Counted from the first letter of the stretch, positions 8,063 through 16,702 are shown. The stretch is DNA of 34,365 nt from Ruminococcus sp. (GCA_017437285.1 JAFSBM010000068.1:1-34365); one strand, 5' to 3'. The notes: generated by a model from the letters alone, not told the origin. Translations and numbers: made by a program.

Positions 8063-8567
8063 TGCCTGCATCTCCTCTCTGAGATATGAGTTTTTTTCTT
8101 GCCCGTTCAAATCTTTTCCGCACGTTTGATTCTGTCATGTTCATTTGCTGTGCAATTTCACGCCATTGAAGCTCGTCCCTGCACCGAAGCAAAATGATTT
8201 TTCTGTCGGTTTCGTTGAGAATGTCAAGTAATCCGTCATTTTCGCCCATATTTTTTTCAAATTCCGAAGCCGTGTCGGGAATTGAATTTATACTGTCGTC
8301 CATGGGCTGTAATCTGTCATAATTCCGCTTGTTTTTCCTGTAAATGTCAATGGCTGAATTTTTTATGGTTTTCACTATATAGCTTTTGGTTTTCGGGGAA
8401 TTGACATCGCCGATTTTTCCGATTTTCCTTATTATATTCATAAATGCGTCAGAAACGGCATCCTCGGCATCTGAGGAATTTTTAAGAACGGAAAAAGCAA
8501 TACGGTACATTGGCTGTTCGTAGATTTCATACAGCTTATTGAGTTTTTCCGTTTCAGCACTTGTCAT
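8055..8567 (-). CDS. ECF-type RNA polymerase sigma factor (sigma-70 family)
   Basis: A 170-residue protein with region 2 at about residues 8-78 (YRIAFSVLKNSSDAEDAVSDAFMNIIRKI, then KSYIVKTIKNSAIDIYRK) and region 4 at about 110-162 (LNETDRKIILLRCRDELQWREIAQQMNMTESNVRKRFERARKKL). These are joined by a short acidic linker with no region 3, as in extracytoplasmic-function sigma factors. It redirects RNA polymerase to a small regulon. The ATG has GAGGTGAT upstream. It is first in a two-gene operon with the overlapping anti-sigma gene and divergent from the dockerin esterase. A 12-bp palindrome sits between its -10-like TATAAT and its ribosome site. Confidence 0.92.
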   Translation of the reverse strand: MTSAETEKLNKLYEIYEQPMYRIAFSVLKNSSDAEDAVSDAFMNIIRKIGKIGDVNSPKTKSYIVKTIKNSAIDIYRKNKRNYDRLQPMDDSINSIPDTASEFEKNMGENDGLLDILNETDRKIILLRCRDELQWREIAQQMNMTESNVRKRFERARKKLISQRGDAGNE

Positions 8568-8583
8568 TGCATCACCTCATTTT

Positions 8584-8595
8584 TGAAACGTTTCA
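8584..8595. promoter_or_regulatory. LacI-type palindrome TGAAACGTTTCA at the sigma operon start
   Basis: A perfect 12-bp palindrome with a central CG, the form typical of LacI/GalR-family operators. On the minus strand it begins 3 bases after a TATAAT (8604-8599), so it would cover the transcription start of the ECF operon. No good -35 is seen at 17 bases from this -10. No LacI-family gene is in the window. Confidence 0.5.
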
Positions 8596-8708
8596 TATAT
8601 TATAACGATTTATTGTTATGGTTATGTGACAATATCCTTGAAAAAGTACAAAATTGGTGAATTTGAAATACTTTTGAGCAATTTTTGTGTAGACAATTAT
8701 TTGAAGAA

Positions 8709-8737
8709 TTGTTACAATGTTAATAGATATATACAAT
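8709..8737 (+). promoter_or_regulatory. promoter of the dockerin esterase gene
   Basis: TTGTTA (8709-8714), 17 bases, TACAAT (8732-8737); the leader is about 30 bases long. It looks like a housekeeping sigma-A promoter, so direct dependence on the adjacent ECF sigma factor is not obvious. Confidence 0.55.
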
Positions 8738-8772
8738 GCTTACAAGCATAAATTTCAAAAGGGGGAATTCTT

Positions 8773-10410
8773 ATGAGAATTAAATCCATTATGGCGGCGG
8801 TTTCAGCTTTGGTAATGAGCATAAGTGCGATTGCACCTGTGGGCATTAGTGCGGCTGATAACGAGTACTATCGTGACAGCTTTGAAAGCGGCGAAGGTGA
8901 CTGGACAGGCAGAGGTTCTGCAACTGTATCAGCAAGCAGTTCAAAGGCTTACGACGGCAGCAGCTCACTTTTTGTTGAGGGCAGAGCCGAAAACTGGAAC
9001 GGTGCGACAAAGGCACTCAGCACAGATACTTTTGTTCCCGGACAGTCCTATTCATTTAGTGTAAATGTAATGGGGCCAAATGAGGACAAGGAAAACACAT
9101 TTCACCTTACATTGCAGTATAACGGAAGTGACGGAGAAGCACATTACGACAAAATAGCAAGCGGAACTGCTTACGGCGGCGAATGGATTCAGCTGTCAAA
9201 CAAGAGTTTTGAAATCCCGTCGGGTGCGTCTGATTTATCAATTTATGTTGAAACTGAAAATGGTACTTCTGATTTCTATATTGATGACGCTGTAGGTGCT
9301 GCAAGCGGTACTGAAATTGACGGTGCAGGTGAAGCAATTCCTCTTATCCGTGGTGATGTATTAAGTGACGGTGTTATTGATGTTTATGATGTGATTATGG
9401 CACGAAAGGGTTATATTGACGGCTACGGCAAAGGTAAATCCGCCAAAAATGCCGATGCCGACAACAATGGTGAAGTAGCAGTAAATGACCTCGTACTTAT
9501 TGCACAGTTTGTAATGGGTCAGATATCCGAATTTCCGCAGGGTGAGCCGATTACACCTCCCGAGCCTGAAAAGACTCCCTTTGACTATAATGCAAATCTC
9601 CAGTATAAGGCTGCTCCCGATAAATATATCAATGAGCCTGCAAGCCAGCAGGGTAAGATTGTCAAGGAAACATATTCAAGCATCAACGGACAAAAGAGCC
9701 TCCACGTATATCTCCCATACGGTTATGACGAGAGCAAGAAGTACAATATTTTCTACATTATGCACGGCGGCGGAGAAAATGAGAATACAATTTTCTTTGA
9801 TGATAGTGCAAAGCTTGGAAATATTCTTGACCATATGATTCAGAATGGCGAACTCGAACCTATGATTGTAGTAACTCCCACATTCAACGGCGGAAATTGC
9901 ACCGCACAGAATTTCTACAATGAATTCCGTCAGAGCGTAATTCCCTTTGTTGAGGGCAAATATTCCACATATGCAGAATCCACATCAGCTGAGGATATTG
10001 CGGCATCAAGAATGCACAGAGCATATGGCGGATTCTCAATGGGTGCGGTTTCAACATGGGCAGTAATGGAAAATTGTCTTGACATTGTCGGCTACTATAT
10101 GCCTTTAAGCGGTGATCATTGGTCGGGTAATTCGGGAGATGACAAGGCACGTTCAATTGCAAATGCTATTGATAAATCGGGACTTAAACCAAACGAATAC
10201 TATATTATGTGTGCAACAGGAAGCGATGATATTGCATATCCGAATGTTACACCGCAGATTGAAGCAATGAAGAAGTATTCACAGTTCAAATACACATCTG
10301 ATTTCTCACAGGGCAACTTCTATTATATGGTAGCACCGTCACTTACACATTGGTGGGGCTATGTAAGACATTACGTTTACGACTGTCTGCCATACTTCTT
10401 CCACGAATAA
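8773..10410 (+). CDS. secreted CBM-dockerin-CE1 esterase (cellulosomal, feruloyl/acetyl-xylan esterase-like)
   Basis: A 545-residue modular enzyme for plant cell wall breakdown. The signal peptide covers residues 1-28 (cleavage likely after GISAA). Residues 32-177 are a CBM22/CBM4_9-like carbohydrate-binding beta-sandwich (DSFESGEGDWTGRG, ending FYIDDAVGA). Residues 192-256 are a type I dockerin with two calcium loops (GDVLSDGVIDVYDVI and NADADNNGEVAVNDLV). After a Pro-rich linker, residues 285-545 are an alpha/beta hydrolase of carbohydrate esterase family 1: oxyanion region IMHGGGENE, nucleophile Ser422 in GGFSMG, likely His526 in LTHWWGY. Family members remove ferulate or acetate from xylan. 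The dockerin would plug it into a cellulosome. The central dockerin is unusual in Clostridium but known in Ruminococcus. The ribosome site is AAGGGGG. It is monocistronic. Confidence 0.93.
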   Translation: MRIKSIMAAVSALVMSISAIAPVGISAADNEYYRDSFESGEGDWTGRGSATVSASSSKAYDGSSSLFVEGRAENWNGATKALSTDTFVPGQSYSFSVNVMGPNEDKENTFHLTLQYNGSDGEAHYDKIASGTAYGGEWIQLSNKSFEIPSGASDLSIYVETENGTSDFYIDDAVGAASGTEIDGAGEAIPLIRGDVLSDGVIDVYDVIMARKGYIDGYGKGKSAKNADADNNGEVAVNDLVLIAQFVMGQISEFPQGEPITPPEPEKTPFDYNANLQYKAAPDKYINEPASQQGKIVKETYSSINGQKSLHVYLPYGYDESKKYNIFYIMHGGGENENTIFFDDSAKLGNILDHMIQNGELEPMIVVTPTFNGGNCTAQNFYNEFRQSVIPFVEGKYSTYAESTSAEDIAASRMHRAYGGFSMGAVSTWAVMENCLDIVGYYMPLSGDHWSGNSGDDKARSIANAIDKSGLKPNEYYIMCATGSDDIAYPNVTPQIEAMKKYSQFKYTSDFSQGNFYYMVAPSLTHWWGYVRHYVYDCLPYFFHE

Positions 10411-10427
10411 TAATACGATATAAATTT

Positions 10428-10459
10428 ACCGCACAGGAAACAATATCCTGTGCGGTTTT
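10428..10459 (+). terminator. rho-independent terminator of the esterase gene
   Basis: A perfect 11-bp stem (ACCGCACAGGA/TCCTGTGCGGT, 7-base loop) runs into TTTT, 17 bases past the stop codon. Confidence 0.85.
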
Positions 10460-10460
10460 G

Positions 10461-10497
10461 GCATATAAAAGAAACGCCCTCACAAGGAGAGCGTTTC
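10461..10497 (-). terminator. rho-independent terminator of the GntR-ABC operon
   Basis: GAAACGCCCTC/GAGAGCGTTTC form an 11-base stem with one mismatch; TTTTATAT follows on the minus strand. It lies back to back with the esterase terminator, so convergent transcripts are separated. Confidence 0.8.
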
Positions 10498-10506
10498 AAG
10501 CAGTTT

Positions 10507-12687
10507 TTAATCCCAGCCGTAATTATCGTAATCGTTATAATCGTTTGTAACTTGCCACTTTAAAACTTCCAGAGAATCAAGAAGTTCTTTGTTATCACCA
10601 CGGTCAAGGAGGAAAAGGACTTCGCCATTAAATTTAAATACCGCAATTGGCATTTCGCCCCAGACCATAGGTGTACTTTTGTTGATAAGTTTGCTCATCT
10701 CATACGATACCTTAACCGTCTTTGTATCACCGGAGTAATATATATCCATACCTGAGATAGAATCAAGAACTGTAAAATTCTCATAAAAATCATAGTAATA
10801 ATATTCATTTTCGGTATAGTCATTTGTAAAGATTGATTCAGCTGCTGAATAGAATACAGGAGAGCGTGAAATATCTATGTTATTGGGCATTTCTTCTCTT
10901 GTAATATCACCGCAGTCAATTCCAAGACTTTCAAGAATAGAGATAGTATTATCAAATGTTTCAAGAACAAAGTATTGATTGTCAATCTTTCCGCAATAAT
11001 TTGCATTGAGGAGGTCGTCCTCTGTCATATTCATAAGGTCCTTTTTGTATGCGTCACAGATAGAGATAAATGAGAGCTTATCTGTTTTCTTGCTTTGATA
11101 ATCACCTGATTTATCTAAAAATTCAACGGTAGTTGCATTATCGTATTCATCGTAATAATTAATCTCATAGCGGAACATTTCCTTACATATCTGTTCAGCG
11201 TAATCGTCGGAGAGAAGAATTGCCTTTTTCAACTCCGCAGACATATTTGACGGAACATTGTATTCTCTTGATATAGTAGAGCCTGTGTAGGTTGAATATT
11301 GCAGGTAAATAGAGTCATCTACGGTGTTGGGATAATATTCATCAAAATTAACAGTATTATATGTATATTCTTCCTGATTGAAATGGCGGTCAACCAATTC
11401 CTCGTGAAGCTTTACAGCTTCTTCTATAACCTTTTTATCACGGAAAACCATTTTTCCATAATCGGTTATATCATTATCTCTTATTGCAATGCTTTCTACA
11501 GATGCTGTGGAGGGAACTTTTTTAGCAATTCCGAAGCCCTTTGTGGAACTGAAAAGACTGCATAAAACTATAACAGAAATTACAGCTGCACCAAATCCAA
11601 GACCTGCCTGCCAGAATTTCTTGAAGCCACGGCGTGTAATGACTTCCATAATGAACCATACGATACCGCAGAGAACAATACCTGCCGCAAGGAAGCCGCC
11701 GAAGTTGATGAAAAGGGAGAGAATGCAGAATGTACCCATTGTCATAATTGCGTAGAAAGCAGATTTGTAAACATAGGGCTTTGAAACGTCCTCAGCCTTT
11801 CTGTGGCGGTAGAGGAGATATGCTGCAATAAGATAAAGTGCAGTTACAGCAAGGGTAATTATTATCCATTTAGTGTAAAGGAATGTATTGAAAGAATCGG
11901 TATAATCTATAGAATCAGCAACAATAAAGAAGAATGAAATTGCACCTATAGGCGATGTACTTGTGAAAATATTGTTGTAGAAAATAGCGGTTTGGTCAAT
12001 ACCATAAGCGTAACTCTGACAAAGTGCAACCCATACGCAGGCAATTGATGCAGGAATGAGAACATTGAAAGCGAAAATGCTGAAAATTGATTCAAAAGTA
12101 TTTCCGCAAAATACAATTGCAAGAACGGTGAGTGTATAGAATTGAATAATTGCGATTAAAACAATGAATATTACTTTAAGTACGAAATCAAAGTTTTTCC
12201 AGAATTCATTTATTTCAGGCACTATTGGCGTACCGATTCCCAGAATTGCAATGGAAAGGAGAATTGCACCGAATATAGGTGCGATGTACATTATGCAGCC
12301 CGAGAGATAATCAGCAAAGAAACGCTGAGTACCGCTTAAAGGCAGAGCATAGTTCATATCCGTAATGGATTTTTTGTACAGGTATTTGAAATTGGTGAGA
12401 GCCAATGTCATACCTAAAAACAGAGAAATTATAAAGCACAGAACACCAACAACAGCAAAGGCTCCGCAGCCTGCTGAAATTGAATCGTATGCTTCCTCGC
12501 TGATAGCTTTCAAATTATAATACTGAGTTTCATTATATAATGCAATAATTGCGATAACTGCTAAAGCAGGAAGTCCGAGAATTGACATTATTAAATGTAC
12601 AATAAAGCTTCTCTTGTTTTCTCTGAAATTATTTTTAAAGCGTTTGCCGAAAAAACTTGGCGATTTACTTGATGTCGTTGCTGTCAT
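10507..12687 (-). CDS. ABC transporter permease with large extracytoplasmic C-terminal domain
   Basis: A 726-residue protein. About the first 390 residues hold some ten hydrophobic helices, in the style of ABC-2 exporters. The last 330 residues are hydrophilic, rich in Tyr, Asp, Glu and Asn, and likely lie outside the membrane. Permeases paired with YtrA-type GntR regulators often have this shape (the tail may match DUF6449, not verified). It overlaps the ATPase gene by 23 bases. The ATG at 12687 was chosen because GGAGGTG lies seven bases ahead; a longer in-frame start at 12726 would extend further into the ATPase gene. Substrate unknown: YtrA-linked systems are often induced by cell-wall antibiotics, so peptide antibiotic resistance or lipid/wall precursor handling is a guess. 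Confidence 0.85.
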   Translation of the reverse strand: MTATTSSKSPSFFGKRFKNNFRENKRSFIVHLIMSILGLPALAVIAIIALYNETQYYNLKAISEEAYDSISAGCGAFAVVGVLCFIISLFLGMTLALTNFKYLYKKSITDMNYALPLSGTQRFFADYLSGCIMYIAPIFGAILLSIAILGIGTPIVPEINEFWKNFDFVLKVIFIVLIAIIQFYTLTVLAIVFCGNTFESIFSIFAFNVLIPASIACVWVALCQSYAYGIDQTAIFYNNIFTSTSPIGAISFFFIVADSIDYTDSFNTFLYTKWIIITLAVTALYLIAAYLLYRHRKAEDVSKPYVYKSAFYAIMTMGTFCILSLFINFGGFLAAGIVLCGIVWFIMEVITRRGFKKFWQAGLGFGAAVISVIVLCSLFSSTKGFGIAKKVPSTASVESIAIRDNDITDYGKMVFRDKKVIEEAVKLHEELVDRHFNQEEYTYNTVNFDEYYPNTVDDSIYLQYSTYTGSTISREYNVPSNMSAELKKAILLSDDYAEQICKEMFRYEINYYDEYDNATTVEFLDKSGDYQSKKTDKLSFISICDAYKKDLMNMTEDDLLNANYCGKIDNQYFVLETFDNTISILESLGIDCGDITREEMPNNIDISRSPVFYSAAESIFTNDYTENEYYYYDFYENFTVLDSISGMDIYYSGDTKTVKVSYEMSKLINKSTPMVWGEMPIAVFKFNGEVLFLLDRGDNKELLDSLEVLKWQVTNDYNDYDNYGWD

Positions 12688-13588
12688 ATCCAAGCACCTC
12701 CAGTTCATAGATGAAAATTTCTTCAAGTGTCAATGGGATAACCTCAAAAAGAACAGGCTTTTTGGGAGCGAAATAAGCTTTCAGCACATCAGCCTCTCCC
12801 TTTGCGATAATGTAGTAGATACTCTGACTGCGTTCAAAGTGGAGAATTTCAAGTCCTGATTCTTCAAGCTGTTCCTTTGTGTATTCAACGGGATTTCCAT
12901 TTTCATCAGGTGGGAATACAGCCTGAATTTTGTGGATACTTGAAGTTACATCATCAAGTTCACGGGCAAAAAGGATTTTTCCGCCGTGGAGAAGTGCGGC
13001 AGTATCGCAGACTTCGTTGATTTCACGGAGGTTGTGGGAGGAAATGACAGTTGTAAGCTGACGGTCAAGCATTGCGTCAACAAGCATTTTCTTTACGATA
13101 ATTCGCATAGTTGGGTCAAGTCCGTCAAATGCCTCGTCAAGGAGCAGGTAATCTGTTTTGCAGGCAAGACCGATAATAACGATAGCCTGACGCTTCATAC
13201 CCTTTGAAAATTTGTTGATTTTCTTGTTAAGGGGAAGATTGATACGCTTTCTCAGTTCCTCAAATGTTTCCTCGGAGAAGTTTCTGTAGTAGCTTTTGTA
13301 GTAGTTTTTCAGCTCTTTGAGGGTAAATCCTGCGAACTGAACTGTTTCGTCATTGATGAAAAATACTTTTTCCTTGATTTCCACATTGTCATATACAGGC
13401 TTTCCGTCAATGAGAACTTCGCCCTCCTCAGGCTTGTAGATACCCGACAAAAGGCGGAGGATAGTGGATTTACCTGCACCGTTTGAGCCTAAAAGTCCGA
13501 ATGCCGTACCCTTTTCGATTTTCAAATCTACGTGGTCAAGGGCGGTATATGAGTCGAACTTTTTCAGCGTATTTTTTAATTCAATCAT
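12665..13588 (-). CDS. ABC transporter ATP-binding protein (YtrB-like)
   Basis: A 307-residue nucleotide-binding subunit that powers the permease encoded just downstream. Walker A GSNGAGKST is at 34-42, signature FSKGM at 127-131, and Walker B YLLLDEAFDGLD begins at 147. The switch His is in ISSHNLREI. The signature is FSKGM rather than LSGGQ, as is common in ABC-2 type exporters. A C-terminal extension of about 90 residues is typical of this subfamily. The start overlaps the stop of the GntR gene as ATGA (4 bases), and AAAGGAGG lies inside the end of that gene, so translation is coupled. The Walker residues and signature Ser and Gly are present. Confidence 0.95.
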   Translation of the reverse strand: MIELKNTLKKFDSYTALDHVDLKIEKGTAFGLLGSNGAGKSTILRLLSGIYKPEEGEVLIDGKPVYDNVEIKEKVFFINDETVQFAGFTLKELKNYYKSYYRNFSEETFEELRKRINLPLNKKINKFSKGMKRQAIVIIGLACKTDYLLLDEAFDGLDPTMRIIVKKMLVDAMLDRQLTTVISSHNLREINEVCDTAALLHGGKILFARELDDVTSSIHKIQAVFPPDENGNPVEYTKEQLEESGLEILHFERSQSIYYIIAKGEADVLKAYFAPKKPVLFEVIPLTLEEIFIYELEVLGYDSNDIK

Positions 13589-13953
13589 TTGTCTTCCTCC
13601 TTTGCGTAAATTGCGTCAATATGCTCTTTCAGCGTATCTGCGGAAACTCCACGATTTTTTGCTGAAACAGCCGCTTCGTCAAATTCATCAAGTGCTGCCT
13701 TGTGGAAAATTGTGTTATCCAGTTTGGCGACAAAACTTCCTCTGCCCGGAACGGAGTAGATAATACCACGTCTTTCAAGTTCCTGATAGGCTTTGGCAAC
13801 TGTGTTGGGGTTTACCCTTGCATCCTTTGCAAGACTGCGGACGCTGGGCAATTGAGAGTTTTCTTCCAGAGTGCCTGATAGAGCGAGTTCAGTAATTTTC
13901 TGATAAATCTGCTCATAAATCGGGACTCTGCTTGTGAGGTCGATTGTAAACAT
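13585..13953 (-). CDS. YtrA-subfamily GntR transcriptional regulator
   Basis: A 122-residue regulator with an N-terminal winged helix (residues about 8-75: SRVPIYEQIYQKI, LPSVRSLAKDARVNPNTVAKAYQELERRGII, GRGSFVA). The short C-terminal tail of about 45 residues is the mark of the YtrA subfamily, which lacks a large ligand domain. It is first in an operon with the ATPase and permease and probably represses that operon. A candidate operator lies at the transcription start. The ATG has GAAAGGAG upstream. Confidence 0.93.
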   Translation of the reverse strand: MFTIDLTSRVPIYEQIYQKITELALSGTLEENSQLPSVRSLAKDARVNPNTVAKAYQELERRGIIYSVPGRGSFVAKLDNTIFHKAALDEFDEAAVSAKNRGVSADTLKEHIDAIYAKEEDK

Positions 13954-13988
13954 AAGCTCTCCTTTCTGTCATTTGTGTACTATGATTT

Positions 13989-14004
13989 GTAATACAGCTA
14001 TTAC
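13989..14004. promoter_or_regulatory. candidate operator GTAATAGCTGTATTAC
   Basis: Inverted arms GTAATA/TATTAC with a 4-base centre begin 7 bases after the -10, overlapping the expected +1. The placement fits autorepression by the YtrA-type regulator. Binding is inferred. Confidence 0.5.
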
Positions 14005-14010
14005 ACTAAT

Positions 14011-14039
14011 ACTATATCACATATTTTCGCCTTTGTCAA
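14011..14039 (-). promoter_or_regulatory. promoter of the GntR-ABC operon
   Basis: Perfect TTGACA (14039-14034), 17 bases, TATAGT (14016-14011). Such a strong promoter fits an operon that is normally held off by a repressor. Confidence 0.75.
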
Positions 14040-14047
14040 GGGGTTTT

Positions 14048-14084
14048 ATAAAAAAAGCTCCCGAAAATTTTTTCGGAAGCTTTA
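14048..14084 (-). terminator. rho-independent terminator of glycogen phosphorylase
   Basis: AAAGCTCCCGAAAA (14055-14068) pairs with TTTTCGGAAGCTTT (14071-14084) with one mismatch, 14 bases past the stop. The minus strand continues as TTTTTTTATAA. Confidence 0.85.
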
Positions 14085-14097
14085 ATATGATATAGAA

Positions 14098-16350
14098 TTA
14101 TAATTTCCAGATGTCCTTGTTGTACTGTGCAATTGTTCTGTCTGAGGAGAAATAGCCTGCCTTAGCGATATTTACAAGCATTTTTTCTGCCCATTCAAGG
14201 GAGTTTTCATAGTCAGCGTATGCCTTTTCACGAGTTTCAACATAATCGTCAAAATCGGGGAAAGTCATAAACCAGTCCTTGCCTGTAAGTTCCTTGAAAA
14301 GCCGCTCCAGACGGACTTTATCTCCAAGCTTCATCATTTCGTCACCGATAATGAAATCAACAGCCTCTTTGATAGCCTTATTCTTTGTGTAATAATCCTT
14401 TGAAACGTAGCTTTTCTCTTTGTAGCGTTCAACGACAGTTTCGCTGTCATCGCCGAAAATGTAGATATTTTCATCGCCCACAAGCTGATGAATTTCTACA
14501 TTTGCACCGTCCTCTGTGCCGAGAGTAACAGCGCCGTTAAGCATAAATTTCATATTTCCTGTTCCGCTTGCCTCCTTTGAAGCGAGAGAAATCTGCTCCG
14601 AAATATCGCAGGCGGGGATAAGCTTTTCAGCAAGGGTTACATTGTAGTTTTCCACCATAATCACATTGAGATATGGCTTAACATCGTCATCTGCGGCAAT
14701 AAGTTCCTGTAGGCAGAGAATGAGGTGGATAATATCCTGTGCAATGATGTATGCAGGGGCAGCCTTTGCACCGAAAATAACGGTAATAGGCGTTGTGGGG
14801 AGTTTTCCTGCCTTGATTTCAAGGTATTTGTGGATTACATAAAGTGCATTAAGCTGCTGACGTTTGTATTCGTGCAGACGCTTAATCTGAATGTCGTAAA
14901 TGGAATTTTCATCAATTTCAAGTGACTGTTTTTCCATAAGATAATTTTTAAGCTGAATTTTCTTTTCCTTTTTAATAGAAAGAAGCTTTTGAAGAACTTC
15001 CTTGTTGTCCTTGAAATCCAGAAGCTTTTCAAGTTCATCAGCGTCCTTTTTCCAGCCGTCACCGATAAGCTCTGTGATGAAAGCGGAAAGTTCGGGATTG
15101 CTGTGCATAAGCCAGCGGCGGAAAGTTATGCCGTTAGTTTTATTGTTGAATTTTTCGGGATAAATCTCATAAAAGCTGTTAAGTTCCTCGTTTTTGAGAA
15201 TTTCCGTGTGAAGCTGTGCAACACCGTTTACGCTGCTGCTGTAGTGAATGTCAATGTGTGCCATATGAACCCTATCGTCCTTGTCAATGATATGAACGGC
15301 AGGCTCATCAAACTTTCTGCGAACCTTATCGTCGAGGATTTCCATAATCGGCACAAGCTGCGGAACAACCTTTTTAAGCTGTGAAATATTCCACTTTTCA
15401 AGAGCCTCTGCAAGAATAGTGTGGTTTGTGTATGCACAGGTACGTGTTACAATTTCAATAGCCTCATCCAAGTCAATTCCACGCTGAACGAGAAGTCGGA
15501 TAAGTTCGGGAATTATCATTGTGGGGTGAGTGTCGTTTATCTGAATTACCGCATAGTCGCAGAGGTCGTGGAGATTACAGCCCTTTGCGGTACATTCATC
15601 AAGGATAAGCTGTGCCGCTGCGGATACCATAAAATACTGCTGATAAATTCGGAGAAGTCTGCCGTCCTCATCGCTGTCATCGGGGTAGAGGAACAGGGTG
15701 AGATTTTGAGTAATTGCAGTTTTATCAAAGTCAATTCCCGATGTTACGAGGTTTTCGTTAATTCCCTCAACATCGAAAAGCCGCAGCTTATTTGAAGTGC
15801 TGTCGTAGCCTGTGACATTGATTTCATAAAGACGTGCGGCAACAACGACATTGCCGAACATAACAGGATAAATTTTATCTGTTTTGTTGAGCCAGCAGTC
15901 GTCATTCAGCCATCTATCGGGAATTGCGGTCTGTGCATTCTCCTTGAAAACCTGTCTGAAAAGTCCGAAATGATAGTTAAGACCAATTCCGTCACCATTC
16001 AGACCGAGGGTAGCAATTGAGTCAAGAAAACAAGCTGCAAGTCTGCCAAGACCGCCGTTTCCCAGGGAAGGCTCATTTTCGATTTCCTCAATTTCGCATA
16101 TATTTTTGCCCATTTCCGCAAGCTGATTTTTCACATCATCATACAAGGCCAGGTTTATAAGATTGTTTGACAAAAGCTTGCCGATAAGGAATTCAGCGGA
16201 AACGTAGTAGAGTTTCTTTTTGCTTTCGGGGGATTTCTTTTCAGCCGCAAGTCGGTTTACTTCGCATAACAAAGCGGCATAAATCTCCTCATTAGTGCAG
16301 AGAGAGCCGTCTTTTCCGTATTTGCTGTATAAAATTTCATTAAGATTCAT
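14098..16350 (-). CDS. glgP: glycogen/alpha-glucan phosphorylase
   Basis: A 750-residue GT35 enzyme that releases glucose-1-phosphate from glycogen or maltodextrin. Visible landmarks: [17 protein letters not shown] at 51, [20 protein letters not shown] at 92-111, the ITQN loop near 213, NDTHP at 272, [15 protein letters not shown] at 487, and the pyridoxal-phosphate site [14 protein letters not shown] with Lys601. It is shorter than animal enzymes, which have an allosteric N-terminal extension, but typical for Clostridia. The ATG at 16350 follows AAAGGAG; the in-frame ATG at 16425 lies upstream of the -10 box and is rejected. It is monocistronic, with no other glg genes nearby. Fibre-degrading ruminococci store glycogen, which fits. 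All catalytic residues are intact. Confidence 0.95.
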   Translation of the reverse strand: MNLNEILYSKYGKDGSLCTNEEIYAALLCEVNRLAAEKKSPESKKKLYYVSAEFLIGKLLSNNLINLALYDDVKNQLAEMGKNICEIEEIENEPSLGNGGLGRLAACFLDSIATLGLNGDGIGLNYHFGLFRQVFKENAQTAIPDRWLNDDCWLNKTDKIYPVMFGNVVVAARLYEINVTGYDSTSNKLRLFDVEGINENLVTSGIDFDKTAITQNLTLFLYPDDSDEDGRLLRIYQQYFMVSAAAQLILDECTAKGCNLHDLCDYAVIQINDTHPTMIIPELIRLLVQRGIDLDEAIEIVTRTCAYTNHTILAEALEKWNISQLKKVVPQLVPIMEILDDKVRRKFDEPAVHIIDKDDRVHMAHIDIHYSSSVNGVAQLHTEILKNEELNSFYEIYPEKFNNKTNGITFRRWLMHSNPELSAFITELIGDGWKKDADELEKLLDFKDNKEVLQKLLSIKKEKKIQLKNYLMEKQSLEIDENSIYDIQIKRLHEYKRQQLNALYVIHKYLEIKAGKLPTTPITVIFGAKAAPAYIIAQDIIHLILCLQELIAADDDVKPYLNVIMVENYNVTLAEKLIPACDISEQISLASKEASGTGNMKFMLNGAVTLGTEDGANVEIHQLVGDENIYIFGDDSETVVERYKEKSYVSKDYYTKNKAIKEAVDFIIGDEMMKLGDKVRLERLFKELTGKDWFMTFPDFDDYVETREKAYADYENSLEWAEKMLVNIAKAGYFSSDRTIAQYNKDIWKL

Positions 16351-16392
16351 AATAAATCGCTCCTTTAATGCCTTATAAATAGGTATATACAT

Positions 16393-16421
16393 ATTATACA
16401 TCAAATTTATATGAATGTCAA
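16393..16421 (-). promoter_or_regulatory. consensus sigma-A promoter of glgP
   Basis: TTGACA (16421-16416), exactly 17 bases, TATAAT (16398-16393): a full match to consensus. Confidence 0.85.
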
Positions 16422-16544
16422 TCAATTGAACAGAGGTAAAACTATCGGATTTTTAGTTATTTTGTATAAAAAGATAACCGTGCTGCGTAAAACTGCTGAA
16501 ATTACCAGTATTTTGCAGGGAATTAATTATTATTAAAAAGTCTG

Positions 16545-16617
16545 TCAACATTATTCAACCTGTTATCAACTGTTGACTAACAGCGTATCAACAGAGTTTT
16601 CAACACCCGAAAGTTGA
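16545..16617. promoter_or_regulatory. helically phased TCAAC repeat array
   Basis: TCAAC occurs at 16545, 16555, 16566, 16588 and 16600, that is at steps of 10, 11, 22 and 12 bases. The inverse GTTGA occurs at 16572 and 16613, and again at 16673 and 16683 across the -35 and spacer of the downstream promoter. The pair at 16566-16576 forms TCAACTGTTGA. Near one-turn spacing suggests several copies of a regulator on one face of the DNA. The array lies between divergent glgP and the VanY-like gene; the rest of this 500-base gap holds only their promoters. Confidence 0.5.
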
Positions 16618-16673
16618 AAACAGTATAAATATTTGTTACATTTGTGCAAAAGGTAGGATTTAGTTATTTTGGG

Positions 16674-16702
16674 TTGACTTTTGTTGAAAAAAGTATTATA
16701 AT
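16674..16702 (+). promoter_or_regulatory. promoter of the VanY-like gene
   Basis: TTGACT (16674-16679), 17 bases, TATAAT (16697-16702). The leader is about 145 bases, long enough for control in RNA, though I see no known riboswitch in it. Confidence 0.75.

Noticed and set aside
16351-16425. Longer start for glycogen phosphorylase
   Set aside because: It would begin upstream of the -10 box of a perfect promoter; homologous proteins begin at MNLNEIL-like sequence with the ribosome site just ahead.
16545-16617. TCAAC cluster as a replication origin with DnaA boxes
   Set aside because: No copy matches TTATCCACA, and no dnaA, dnaN or other origin genes are nearby, although primosome genes occur 10 kb away.
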